A stretch of 64,000 bases of DNA from Sorangium cellulosum. GTDB lineage: Bacteria; Myxococcota_A; Polyangia; Polyangiales; Polyangiaceae. The position numbers and the translations under genes are program-made. How positions within the stretch are numbered: the stretch's first letter is position 1; every line of letters starts with the position of its first letter. Positions 53,092-60,945 of the stretch are shown here, one piece after another. The stretch covers positions 2,852,001 to 2,916,000 of the forward strand of contig NZ_CP012670.1 of NCBI RefSeq assembly GCF_004135735.1. Reading direction: 5' to 3'. The notes under the pieces are model-generated. The model was given only the letters and a program-made list of their open reading frames with translations, had not been told where the DNA came from and ran no database searches.

Positions 53092-55219
53092 GCTCGGCCG
53101 GCGTCGTCACCGGCGCCGAGCAGGTCCGTCCGCGGCAAACATAGGCCACGGCCGTCCCCGGGCGCGCGGGCTTGCCTTCGGCGGCGACCCTGGCCGCCGC
53201 TGCGCTCTCCGGCCGCGCCGGATCCACGACGGCGATCAGCCGGTTCGGCAGGTAGGCCTTGAACGCCTCGCGCGTGAGGTCGCCGGCCTCCGCCGCGTCG
53301 CCGACCACGACGACCGTCACGCTGCCGCGCAGCAGGCGATCCAGCACGCACACCGTCTGCCCGAACCCCATGGGGTTCTCGACCGCCGTCGGCGCGAGCG
53401 CCACGGGCTGACGCTCCGCGGGCGAGACGTAGCGCTCGTCGGCGACCTCGGCGAGGCGCAGGCAGAGGAGCGCGGCCATCGAGGCGGACGAGGGCACCGC
53501 CTGGTCGAAGACGTCCTGCGTGCGCGCGATCAGCGCGTCGCCGTCGTCCGGCGTGAAGAAGAAGCCGCTCACCGCCTCGTCCCAGTGGTGGGCGAGCATC
53601 GCGTCGGCGATCGCGCGCGCGACCTCGATGTAGCGCGGGTCGGAGGTCGCCTCGTAGAGGTCGAGCGCGGCGTTGCCGAGGTACGCCTGGTCGTCCAGGA
53701 ACCCGGGCCGCACGTCGTCCGCGGCCGCGCCGCCGCGCTCGGCCTTCGCGCCCCCGGGGGCGCCGTCCTTCAGGTAGCGGCCGACGCGGCCGCCGCGGAC
53801 GAGCTTCCGCTCGAGCAGGGCGAACGCGCGCGCCGCGGCGTCGACCCAGGCGGGCTCGTCGAGCGCCCGGCCCGCGTCGGCGAGCGCCCCGATGAGCAGC
53901 CCGTTCCAGCTCGCGAGCACCTTGTCGTCGCGCGCCGGCCGGGGCCTCGCCTCGCGCGCCGCGAGCATCCTGGCCTTCGCGCGCGCGAGCGCCTCGCGGC
54001 AGCGCTCGAGGTGCGCCGCGGCGCCCTGCCCGGCGTCGGGCGCGAGGACCGCCGCGGCCTGCTCCACCGTGCGGTGCTGCGAGAGCACCGTCGCGCCGGT
54101 CTGCTCGAAGTTGCCCTCCTCGGTGACGCCGAAGACGAGGCGGGCCACGTCGTACGCGAGCGGATCGTCGCCCACGGCCGCGCGCAGATGCTCGAGCGTC
54201 CAGACGAAGAACTTGCCCTCGCTCCCGTCGGAGTCGGCGTCCTGCGACGCGTAGAACCCGCCCTCCGCGTCGCGCATCTCCGCGAAGAGGTAGCCGACGA
54301 TCTCGCGCGCCGTCTCGGCGTAGATCGGCTTGCCGAACGCGCGGAAGCCGTCGACGTACAGGCGCAGGAGGAGCGCGTTGTCGTAGAGCATCTTCTCGAA
54401 GTGGGGCACGAGCCAGCGCTCGTCGGTCGAGTAGCGGTGGAACCCGCCGCGCAGGTGGTCCCAGATGCCGCCCTCGCGCATCCTGTCGAGCGCGAGCTCG
54501 ACGCTCTCCGCCGCGACGCGATCGCCCTCGAGCGCGCCGCGGCGGAGCAGCACGTCGAGCGACATCGTGTTCGGGAACTTCGGCCGCGTCCCGAAGCCGC
54601 CGTGGCGGTTGTCGAAGCGCGCGAGCAGCTGCCGCGACGCGCGCCGGAGCAGGTCGGAGGACTCGCCCTGGCCGACGCTCGGCGCCGCCGCGGCGAGCGC
54701 CGGCGCCTGCTGGGCGCGCGCGATCGCGTGGGCGATCTCCTGCGCCGTTTGCTCGACCTCGCCGCGCCGGTTCCGGTACGCGTCGGACACCGCGTCGAGG
54801 ACCTTCGGGAGGCCGGGCATGCCGTACCGGTCCTGCGGGGGGAAATAGGTCCCCGCGAAGAAGGGGCGCTGATCGGGGGTGAGGAACGCCGTCAGCGGCC
54901 AGCCGCCGCTCCGGCCGAGGAGCTGCACCACGAGCTGGTAGATGTGATCGAGATCGGGCCGCTCTTCCCGGTCGACCTTGACGTTCACGAACAGCTCGTT
55001 CATGCGCCTGGCGATCGTCTCGTCCTCGAACGACTCGCGCTCCATCACGTGGCACCAGTGGCACGCGGCGTAGCCGATGGACAGGAGGATCGGCCTGTCC
55101 TCCCGCCGCGCGAGGTCCAGGGCCTCGGGCCCCCAGGGGTACCACTCGACCGGGTTGTGGGCGTGCTGCAGGAGGTACGGCGACGACTCGTTCGCGAGCC
55201 GGTTCGTGCGGGCTGCCAT
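53072..55219 (-). CDS. Thioredoxin-domain protein of the YyaL / SPATA20 family
   Basis: A 715-residue protein combining a thioredoxin-like domain (about 1-165) and an alpha/alpha-barrel. The N-terminus reads [20 protein letters not shown], and the active-site-like CxxC is CHWCHVM with Cys at about 51 and 54. Then [15 protein letters not shown] and [20 protein letters not shown], all hallmarks. The C-terminal half resembles a six-hairpin glycosidase barrel ([37 protein letters not shown]). The biochemical function of the family is unsettled; redox or glycan roles have been proposed. The ATG at 55219 has AGGTGG five bases upstream. Confidence 0.93.
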   Translation of the reverse strand: MAARTNRLANESSPYLLQHAHNPVEWYPWGPEALDLARREDRPILLSIGYAACHWCHVMERESFEDETIARRMNELFVNVKVDREERPDLDHIYQLVVQLLGRSGGWPLTAFLTPDQRPFFAGTYFPPQDRYGMPGLPKVLDAVSDAYRNRRGEVEQTAQEIAHAIARAQQAPALAAAAPSVGQGESSDLLRRASRQLLARFDNRHGGFGTRPKFPNTMSLDVLLRRGALEGDRVAAESVELALDRMREGGIWDHLRGGFHRYSTDERWLVPHFEKMLYDNALLLRLYVDGFRAFGKPIYAETAREIVGYLFAEMRDAEGGFYASQDADSDGSEGKFFVWTLEHLRAAVGDDPLAYDVARLVFGVTEEGNFEQTGATVLSQHRTVEQAAAVLAPDAGQGAAAHLERCREALARAKARMLAAREARPRPARDDKVLASWNGLLIGALADAGRALDEPAWVDAAARAFALLERKLVRGGRVGRYLKDGAPGGAKAERGGAAADDVRPGFLDDQAYLGNAALDLYEATSDPRYIEVARAIADAMLAHHWDEAVSGFFFTPDDGDALIARTQDVFDQAVPSSASMAALLCLRLAEVADERYVSPAERQPVALAPTAVENPMGFGQTVCVLDRLLRGSVTVVVVGDAAEAGDLTREAFKAYLPNRLIAVVDPARPESAAAARVAAEGKPARPGTAVAYVCRGRTCSAPVTTPAELRALLR

Positions 55220-55289
55220 GGAGCCCACCTAGCGCCGCGTGACGGGGACCGCCAGCCGTGACGGGCGCGGCGCCGGGGGGGCGGGGCGG

Positions 55290-56615
55290 CTACGCCCGCT
55301 CCAGCACCAGCGAGCAGTTGTGTCCGCCGAAGCCCGCCGAGCACTTCACCGCGTAGCGCACGTCGACCGCCCGCCGTTCGCGCACGACGTCCAGGGAGGT
55401 CCCCGGATCGAGCTCGTCGACGTTGATCGACGGGTGCAGCAGCTGGTCGCGCAGCGAGCACACGACGGCGATCGCCTCCACGGCGCCGGCGCCGCCGAGC
55501 AGGTGGCCGAGCATCGACTTCGTCGCCGAGATCGGGATGCGCGCGAGGCGCTCGCCGAACACGCGCCGCAGCGCGAGGATCTCCGCGGCGTCGCCCTGCT
55601 GCGTCGAGGTCGCGTGCGGGTTGATGTACCCGATCGCCTCGGGCGCGAGCGCCGCCCGCGCGAGGGCGCGCTCCACCGAGAGCGCGAGGCCGAGCCCCTC
55701 CGCGTGCGGCCGCGTGAGGTGCTCGGCGTCCGTGGTCATCCCGAACCCGGTCACGAAGGCGAGCGGCTTCGCGCCGCGCGCCCGCGCGTGCTGCTCCTCC
55801 TCGAGCACGAGGGCGCCCGCGCCCTCGCCCATCACGAAGCCCTGGCGGCGCCGGTCGAACGGCCGGCTCGCGCGCGCCGGATCGCCGTCGACGGCGCGCG
55901 CGAGCGCCTTCGCGTTGCCGAACCCCGCGACGGTGTTGAGCCGCGTGGCGGCCTCGGCGCCCCCGGCGACCATCACGTCGGCCTCGCCCGCCTCGATCAT
56001 CAGCGCGCTGGTGGCGATCGAGTGGGTGCCCGTCGCGCACGCGCTCGCGAGGCTGTAGGACGGCCCCATCAGCCCGTAGCGCATGGAGATGAGCGCCGCG
56101 GCGCCGTTCGGCATGACGCCCGGGATGAAGAAGGGCGACACCGCCCTCGGCCCGCGCGCCGCGCTCCGGGCGACCTGCTCCTCGAAGATCTCGACCGAGC
56201 CCATGCCGGTCGACATCAGGCACCCGACGCGGGTCCGATCCAGCCCGCCGGCCGCGGCGGAGGCGGCCGGCGAGGGGCCGTTCGCCCTCGGGCCCGCGCC
56301 CTCCGCCGCCTCGCCGTCCGTCGCCGGGGCGCGCAGGATCGGCGCGATGCCGGCCTGGCGCAGCGCCTCCACCGCGGCCGCGAGGCTCAGGTGGGTCACC
56401 CGGCCGTAGATGTCCGCCTCCTTCGGGGACAGGTACCGGCCGACGTCGAACCCCTTCACGCTGGCGGCGATGTCGCTGCGGAGCTTCTCGACGGGGAAAT
56501 CGCGGATGTAGTCCACGCCGGAGCGGCCGGCGAGCAGGTTCTGCCAGGTGGTCGCGACGTCGTTGCCCAGCGGGCAGACAGCGCCGATCCCGGTCACGAC
56601 GACGCGCCTTCGCAT
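55290..56615 (-). CDS. fabF: Beta-ketoacyl-ACP synthase (KAS II-like)
   Basis: A 441-residue ketosynthase of the FabF type. The catalytic triad is complete: Cys193 in SACATGTHS, His334 in INPHATSTQQGD and His371 in MLGHLLGGAG. It would condense an acyl primer with malonyl-ACP. An Ala/Gly-rich insert of about 35 residues follows residue 100, unlike housekeeping FabF. Gene order (last gene of the FAAL-methyltransferase-ACP-desaturase operon) suggests a dedicated lipid role rather than general fatty acid synthesis. It starts 23 bp after the desaturase stop. The symbol indicates family only. Confidence 0.92.
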   Translation of the reverse strand: MRRRVVVTGIGAVCPLGNDVATTWQNLLAGRSGVDYIRDFPVEKLRSDIAASVKGFDVGRYLSPKEADIYGRVTHLSLAAAVEALRQAGIAPILRAPATDGEAAEGAGPRANGPSPAASAAAGGLDRTRVGCLMSTGMGSVEIFEEQVARSAARGPRAVSPFFIPGVMPNGAAALISMRYGLMGPSYSLASACATGTHSIATSALMIEAGEADVMVAGGAEAATRLNTVAGFGNAKALARAVDGDPARASRPFDRRRQGFVMGEGAGALVLEEEQHARARGAKPLAFVTGFGMTTDAEHLTRPHAEGLGLALSVERALARAALAPEAIGYINPHATSTQQGDAAEILALRRVFGERLARIPISATKSMLGHLLGGAGAVEAIAVVCSLRDQLLHPSINVDELDPGTSLDVVRERRAVDVRYAVKCSAGFGGHNCSLVLERA

Positions 56616-56638
56616 CGGGCTTCTCGGTGAGGGGGGCT

Positions 56639-57517
56639 TCAGGCGGACAGCGCGTGCGGCGCGGCGTCGCCCAGGTTGGAGGCGGGCGCGAGGCCCTCGA
56701 TCGACGTGTCGCGGCGGCGCTCGCCCTCGCGGCGCAGATCGAGCGCGGCGCGCTGGGCGGTGAGCATCTCGTGCCGGCTCACCCCGAGGTACTTGAGGAT
56801 CGGCATGTACACCTTCTGGATGAACACGCCCCGATCGATGCCGGCCTCGCGCATCTTCAGGATGCGCGCGTCGTAGTCGGGGACGAGCCCGACGCCCGGC
56901 ATCTCGAAGTTCGCGAACACGTGCGCCATGTCGGCGAGCGTCCCCGCCCGGTCCTCCTCGAGCAGCACCTTGATCACGCTCTGGTAGAAGCGGCAGTGGG
57001 CGATCTCGTCGCGGGCGATGAAATCGTAGATCGTCCGCAGGCACTCGTCGTTCTCCGCCCCGGCCCGCTCGCGGTGCTTCACGTAGATGACGAACGTCGC
57101 CATCTCCTGCACGCAGCCGTAGAACGTCATCTGCCGCGGCGTGTGGAACGGGAGGTTCCACTGCTTGCCGAGGATCCTGTGCTGCAGATCCGAGAGCTGC
57201 TCCTCGGTGCGCTTGCCGGAGCGCAGGAGGTACTGCATCAGCGTGAGCGAGTGCTTCGACTCCTCGTAGGCCCAGTTGGCCTGGAACCACGCCTGGCCGA
57301 AGTAGCTCCGCACGAGGTTGATGCCGTTCGCCACGTAGTCGGGCAGGTACATCTCCACCGAGCAGAACGTCTCCGCGCAGAGCGCGAGCTCCTCGCTCGC
57401 GCCCGGGTTCACGCGATCCCAGGGGATGTCCTGGAAGACGTTCCAGCGGCGCTCGCGCTCCGCCTTCTCGAAGAACGTCATGTACTCCCGGAAGATCTTC
57501 TCCTCCAGCCGGCTCAT
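56639..57517 (-). CDS. Soluble diiron acyl-ACP desaturase-like protein
   Basis: A 292-residue ferritin-like protein. Two ExxH motifs fit an acyl-ACP desaturase (FA_desaturase_2) diiron centre: E86-S-K-H89 in NWAYEESKHSLTL and E171-I-A-H174 in ARDEIAHCRFY, with bridging or terminal Glu candidates at E49 (or E55) and E138. The enzyme would bind an ACP-linked acyl chain and use O2 to form a double bond or related oxidation product. Its ATG overlaps the ACP stop by 4 bp (ATGA), so carrier and enzyme are co-translated. Plant and mycobacterial (DesA) homologues are somewhat longer. Regiochemistry is unknown. Confidence 0.87.
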   Translation of the reverse strand: MSRLEEKIFREYMTFFEKAERERRWNVFQDIPWDRVNPGASEELALCAETFCSVEMYLPDYVANGINLVRSYFGQAWFQANWAYEESKHSLTLMQYLLRSGKRTEEQLSDLQHRILGKQWNLPFHTPRQMTFYGCVQEMATFVIYVKHRERAGAENDECLRTIYDFIARDEIAHCRFYQSVIKVLLEEDRAGTLADMAHVFANFEMPGVGLVPDYDARILKMREAGIDRGVFIQKVYMPILKYLGVSRHEMLTAQRAALDLRREGERRRDTSIEGLAPASNLGDAAPHALSA

Positions 57518-57765
57518 GCGCTCGCCTCCAGGCGCTCCCCCACCTTCTTGCAGAGGTCGCCCACCGTGATGAGCTCGACCAGATCCTCGTCGGGGATCAT
57601 GATCCCGAGCTCGGTCTCCATCTCTCCGACGATCTGCATCATCGACAGCGAGTCGATGCCGAGCTCCGTGATCACCGAGGTCGAGGTGACGTCGGGGAAC
57701 TCGCGCTTGTCCACGCGGGCGGCAACCGTCTTGAACATCTCGAGAAGCTTGGTCATGTCCGTCAT
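57514..57765 (-). CDS. Acyl carrier protein
   Basis: An 83-residue carrier protein. The phosphopantetheine site is Ser39 in LGIDSLSMMQIV, followed by the usual helix III acidic pattern (METELGIMIPDEDLVELITV). It is not the housekeeping AcpP: the first residues and the Met-rich helix II differ, and it sits between an acyl-AMP ligase/methyltransferase pair and the desaturase. It probably receives the acyl chain from the FAAL and presents it to the methyltransferase, desaturase and ketosynthase. It is 3 bp after the methyltransferase stop and overlaps the desaturase start by 4 bp. Confidence 0.95.
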   Translation of the reverse strand: MTDMTKLLEMFKTVAARVDKREFPDVTSTSVITELGIDSLSMMQIVGEMETELGIMIPDEDLVELITVGDLCKKVGERLEASA

Positions 57766-57768
57766 GGT

Positions 57769-58653
57769 TCAGTCGATCCTGCGAAGCTCGTATTGAGCGA
57801 GGGAGCTGTAGTGCTTGTCGAACGCGTTCACGCACGTCGACAGGTAACGATCGTAGTCGTCGAAGACCTTGTCCCCCCACGTCGACCGGATGGTCTTCTC
57901 GTTCAGCCTGAGCCGGCGGAGCCACTCCGCGGTGGTGCGCTGGTAGTGCTCGCGCCGCGTGTTGACCTGCATCACCTCCCAGTAGGGGTTCACCGCCTGG
58001 ATGATGTCCTCGAGCCGCGGGTTCAGGCCGCCCGGGAAGATCTCGCGGGTGCAGAAGTAGATGTCCTCGAGCTCCTTCTTCGTGCCGGCGGGGAGCGCGC
58101 CCCAGGGCGTCATCCGGGGCGTCCTGTTGCGGAGGATGGTCTGGAGCCCGAACCAGGCGCCCTTGTTCGTGAGCTCCCAGGCCTTCTTGAAGTAAGCCCG
58201 GTAGATGTCGACCGCCTTGCCCTGCCGCGCCTCCTCGGGCGAGCAGAGGTGGTCAATCATGCAGATGGAGATGAGGCTGTCAAAGCGCTCGTCCGTCGTG
58301 AAGGCCCGGAAATCGCCGCCGACCACCTCGACGCCGGGGATCTTGCGGGCGTTCACCTCCGCGGCCTGCGCCGTGGAGAGGGTGACGCCGACCGCGCGCT
58401 TCACGCCGCGCGCGGTCACCACGTACTCGAGCGCCGCGCCCCAGCCGCAGCCGATGTCGAGGACCCTCTTCTCGGGCGTCACCTTCGCGAAGTCCGAGAG
58501 GACCCGGAGCTTGTTCAGCTGCGCGGCCTCGAGCGACTGCTCGGGGGACTCGTAGACGGCGCAGGTGTAGTTCATGCGCTCGTCGAGCCATAGCCTGAAG
58601 AACTCGTTCGAGACGTCGTAGCTGACCTCGACCTCGGCCTTACTGGATCCCAT
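57769..58653 (-). CDS. Cyclopropane/mycolate-synthase-like SAM methyltransferase
   Basis: A 294-residue enzyme of the CFA synthase family, of the short mycobacterial CmaA size. SAM binding is VLDIGCGWGAALE (residues 64-76). By comparison with CmaA1 from memory, Cys31 (MNYTCAVY), Tyr237 (REHYQRTTAEW) and Cys274 (YLSTCVNAF) are conserved, as is the EIFPGG loop. The two other residues that hold bicarbonate in CmaA1 differ: the Glu is Asp134 (CMIDHL) and the His is Gln171 (GLQTI). The start at 58653 has AAGGAG six bases upstream; a longer open frame to 58743 is inside the FAAL end. It should act on an ACP-bound unsaturated chain. Confidence 0.88.
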   Translation of the reverse strand: MGSSKAEVEVSYDVSNEFFRLWLDERMNYTCAVYESPEQSLEAAQLNKLRVLSDFAKVTPEKRVLDIGCGWGAALEYVVTARGVKRAVGVTLSTAQAAEVNARKIPGVEVVGGDFRAFTTDERFDSLISICMIDHLCSPEEARQGKAVDIYRAYFKKAWELTNKGAWFGLQTILRNRTPRMTPWGALPAGTKKELEDIYFCTREIFPGGLNPRLEDIIQAVNPYWEVMQVNTRREHYQRTTAEWLRRLRLNEKTIRSTWGDKVFDDYDRYLSTCVNAFDKHYSSLAQYELRRID

Positions 58654-60451
58654 CGATAGCTCCTTCGACACGTGCCGGGGCGCCGCCCGCGCGGCCCCCT
58701 TCGGTTCGCGCCGCCGCGCCGCCCGTGCGGTCCGCGTCGGCATGGGGTGGCGGCGTGAGGCCCTCCTCGTCCGCGTCCGAGGCGAGCTCCAGCTCGCCGG
58801 CCTCGTAGCGCCGCTTCATCTCGCGGCGCCGCACCTTGCCGCTCGACGTCTTCGCCAGCGTCCCCCGCTTGATCGGGACGACCTCGGCGATCTGGACGCC
58901 GATCTCGGCGCGCACGGCCTGGATGACCGCCTGCGCGACGCCGGGCGCGCTCCGCTTGACCTCGGCGACCACGACCGCGCGCTCGGCGCCCGACGCCGTG
59001 AGGCACGAGAACGCCGCGCAGTGGCCGTGGCGCACCCCCTCGACGGAGGACGCGACGCGCTCGATGTCCTGGGGGTAGTAGTTCTTGCCGCCCAGGATGA
59101 TGAGGTCCTTGGAGCGGCCGCAGATGTACACCTCGCCGCCGGCCATGTAGCCGAGGTCGCCGGTCCGCAACCAGCCGCCGCCGAACGTGGCCTCGGTCTC
59201 CTCCGGCGCGTCGAAGTACCCGGCCGCCACGCTGGGCCCGCGCACCCAGATCTCGCCCACCTGGCGCTCGCCCAGCGGCGCGCCGCCGGGCCCCGCGATG
59301 ATGAGCTCGTGGCAGGGGAGGGGGCGGCCGCAGGACACGAGCTCCAGCGACGCGCCGCCGTTCGCGGGGCGCGCCTGGCCGGCCTGCATCGCCTTCACGT
59401 CCACGCGATCGGTGGTGATCGGGGCGTCGAGGTCGCTGAAGCTGATCGCCAGCGTGGCCTCGGCCATGCCGTACGAGGGCAGGAGGCTCTCCGGGCGGAG
59501 CCCGTGCTTGCGGAAGCGGTCCGTGAAGGCGCGGAGGACGTCGGCCTGGATCGGCTCGGCCCCGCACCCGAGCGCGCGCAGGCAGGAGAGGTCCCAGCTC
59601 GCGGCCTGCGCGTCGGTGACGGCGCGGGTCGCGAGGGCGAAGGCGAAGTTCGGCGCGAAGGTGATCGTGCCGCGGAAGCGGTGGATCGCGTCGAGCCAGA
59701 GCGACGGGCGGCGGATGAACGCCGTGGTGGGCAGGAACATCACCGGCACCAGCGCGTACAGCGGGGCGATGACGAAGCCGATGAGCCCCATGTCGTGGTA
59801 GAGCGGCAGCCAGCTCACGCCGCGATCCTCGGGGGTGGAGCGCAGCCCGTCGAACATGATCGCGTGGCTGTTCACCGTCAGGTTCCGGTGCGTCACCATC
59901 ACGCCCTTGGGCCGCGAGGTGCTCCCCGACGTGAACTGCAGGAACGCGAGGTCGTCGAGCGACACCCCCGGGGCGTCCTCCGCCGCCGAGGCGTCGAACC
60001 CCTCGGGCTCGCGGAGATCGCGCTCGAGGACGACGCGCAGCCCGGGCGGGCCGCCCTCCGCGCCCGCGGCGAGGTGGGCGTCGATCATCGCCTTGAGCGG
60101 CTCGTTCGTGACGAGCACCCGCGCGCCGGACGCGGTCAGGATGTGCTGCACCGTCTCGCTGTAGGCCTCGAGCTTGGCCAGCGACTGCGGCGGATACATC
60201 GGGACGGCGACGATGCCTGCCGTGAGCGCGCCCACGAACGTCAGCACGAACTCATCGGCCTCGGCCAGGATCAGCGCGACCCGGTCGCCCTTGCCGAGCC
60301 CGAGCTTGCGCAGGGCGTGAGCTCGCCGCCGCGCCTCCTGCCAGAGCTCGGCGTAGGTGACCGATCGCTCCTCCCCCGTGCTGCGAACGAACCGGACGGC
60401 TCGATCGGCGTGCGCCGCGTTTTGCTGGAGGACCTCGACGAACGTTCGCAT
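58640..60451 (-). CDS. Fatty acyl-AMP ligase (FAAL)
   Basis: A 603-residue adenylate-forming enzyme. The core has the AMP motif FLQFTSGSTSRPKGVMVTH, then GVSWLPLYHDMGLIGFVIAP, SYGMAEATLAISF, GWLRTGDLGYM and the C-terminal RGTLAKTSSGKVRRREMKRR. The overall form (YHDMGLIG, the insertion before the C-terminal domain) fits FAALs, which load fatty acids onto a carrier protein rather than making acyl-CoA. The last 40 residues are a loose Ala/Gly/Arg tail. The ATG at 60451 is used; the frame is open to 60553. First gene of the five-gene operon; its 3' end overlaps the methyltransferase start by 14 bp. Confidence 0.93.
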   Translation of the reverse strand: MRTFVEVLQQNAAHADRAVRFVRSTGEERSVTYAELWQEARRRAHALRKLGLGKGDRVALILAEADEFVLTFVGALTAGIVAVPMYPPQSLAKLEAYSETVQHILTASGARVLVTNEPLKAMIDAHLAAGAEGGPPGLRVVLERDLREPEGFDASAAEDAPGVSLDDLAFLQFTSGSTSRPKGVMVTHRNLTVNSHAIMFDGLRSTPEDRGVSWLPLYHDMGLIGFVIAPLYALVPVMFLPTTAFIRRPSLWLDAIHRFRGTITFAPNFAFALATRAVTDAQAASWDLSCLRALGCGAEPIQADVLRAFTDRFRKHGLRPESLLPSYGMAEATLAISFSDLDAPITTDRVDVKAMQAGQARPANGGASLELVSCGRPLPCHELIIAGPGGAPLGERQVGEIWVRGPSVAAGYFDAPEETEATFGGGWLRTGDLGYMAGGEVYICGRSKDLIILGGKNYYPQDIERVASSVEGVRHGHCAAFSCLTASGAERAVVVAEVKRSAPGVAQAVIQAVRAEIGVQIAEVVPIKRGTLAKTSSGKVRRREMKRRYEAGELELASDADEEGLTPPPHADADRTGGAAARTEGGRAGGAPARVEGAIDGIQ

Positions 60452-60530
60452 AGCTCTCTCGGATCCGGGCGGCCCGGACGTGAAGCGCCGTCCGACAGGG
60501 ACAACCCGGACTTCAGTGAGGGGCAGCCAT

Positions 60531-60547
60531 AAGCGAAATTCAGGCCA
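60531..60547 (-). promoter_or_regulatory. Sigma-54-like promoter of the FAAL operon
   Basis: On the minus strand TGGCCTG, four bases, TCGCT fits the sigma-54 pattern TGGCACG-N4-TTGCW with the invariant GG and GC correctly spaced ten bases apart. Transcription would start near 60522, about 70 bases before the FAAL start. No strong sigma-70 site is visible here. Confidence 0.35.
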
Positions 60548-60610
60548 AAGCAAACAGAAAACGTCGAATCACGGGAATCGAGCTGGATTTCGCCGTGTGG
60601 GGGGATGTGG

Positions 60611-60654
60611 CGTGACGAAAGATCGTGCGCAGAGTGCGTCGAAAATTCGTCACG
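60611..60654. promoter_or_regulatory. Inverted repeat upstream of the FAAL operon
   Basis: Perfect 9-bp arms CGTGACGAA (60611-60619) and TTCGTCACG (60646-60654) are separated by 26 bp, centred about 110 bases upstream of the predicted sigma-54-like start. This is the position and form expected for an enhancer-binding activator or a repressor dimer site. Confidence 0.45.
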
Positions 60655-60719
60655 TCGACCCGTAAGTGCGAATGTCAGTTCACGTCAAGTGTCGGACGCC
60701 GCGCCGAGGTCGGACGCCG

Positions 60720-60845
60720 CGCTGAGGTGGAGGGGGCCCTCTGGGGGCTTACCGGAGGGGCCGGAGTGCAGGCGAGCCACGACAGGGGCTCGCCGGAGCG
60801 CAGGCCCCGGAGGGGAGCCCCCAGAGGGCCCCCTCCACCTCAGCG
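60720..60845. repeat. Long 30-bp-armed hairpin between operons
   Basis: A perfect inverted repeat with 30-bp arms (60720-60749 and 60816-60845), beginning CGCTGAGGTGGAGGGGG on the left. The 66-base loop carries further pairing such as GGCGAGCC/GGCTCGCC. Short direct repeats flank both ends: two 18-bp copies (60691-60726) on the left, two about 17-bp copies of CTCAGCGCCACCGGGGC on the right. It lies downstream of the DUF4340 gene and upstream of the FAAL operon. It could be a transcript-end structure or a mobile repeat. Confidence 0.75.
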
Positions 60846-60945
60846 CCACCGGGGCCTCAGCGCCACCGGGGCGGTCGCTCGGCGCACAAAAGCGAAGAGG
60901 CGCCGGGGTCCCGGCGCCTCCTGCGCTCACGGTCGACGTCGCCGG

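Noticed and set aside
57769..58743. Longer start for the CFA-like methyltransferase at 58743
   Set aside because: The extra 30 residues are Arg/Ala-rich and lie inside the FAAL tail; the Met at 58653 has an AAGGAG site at proper distance.
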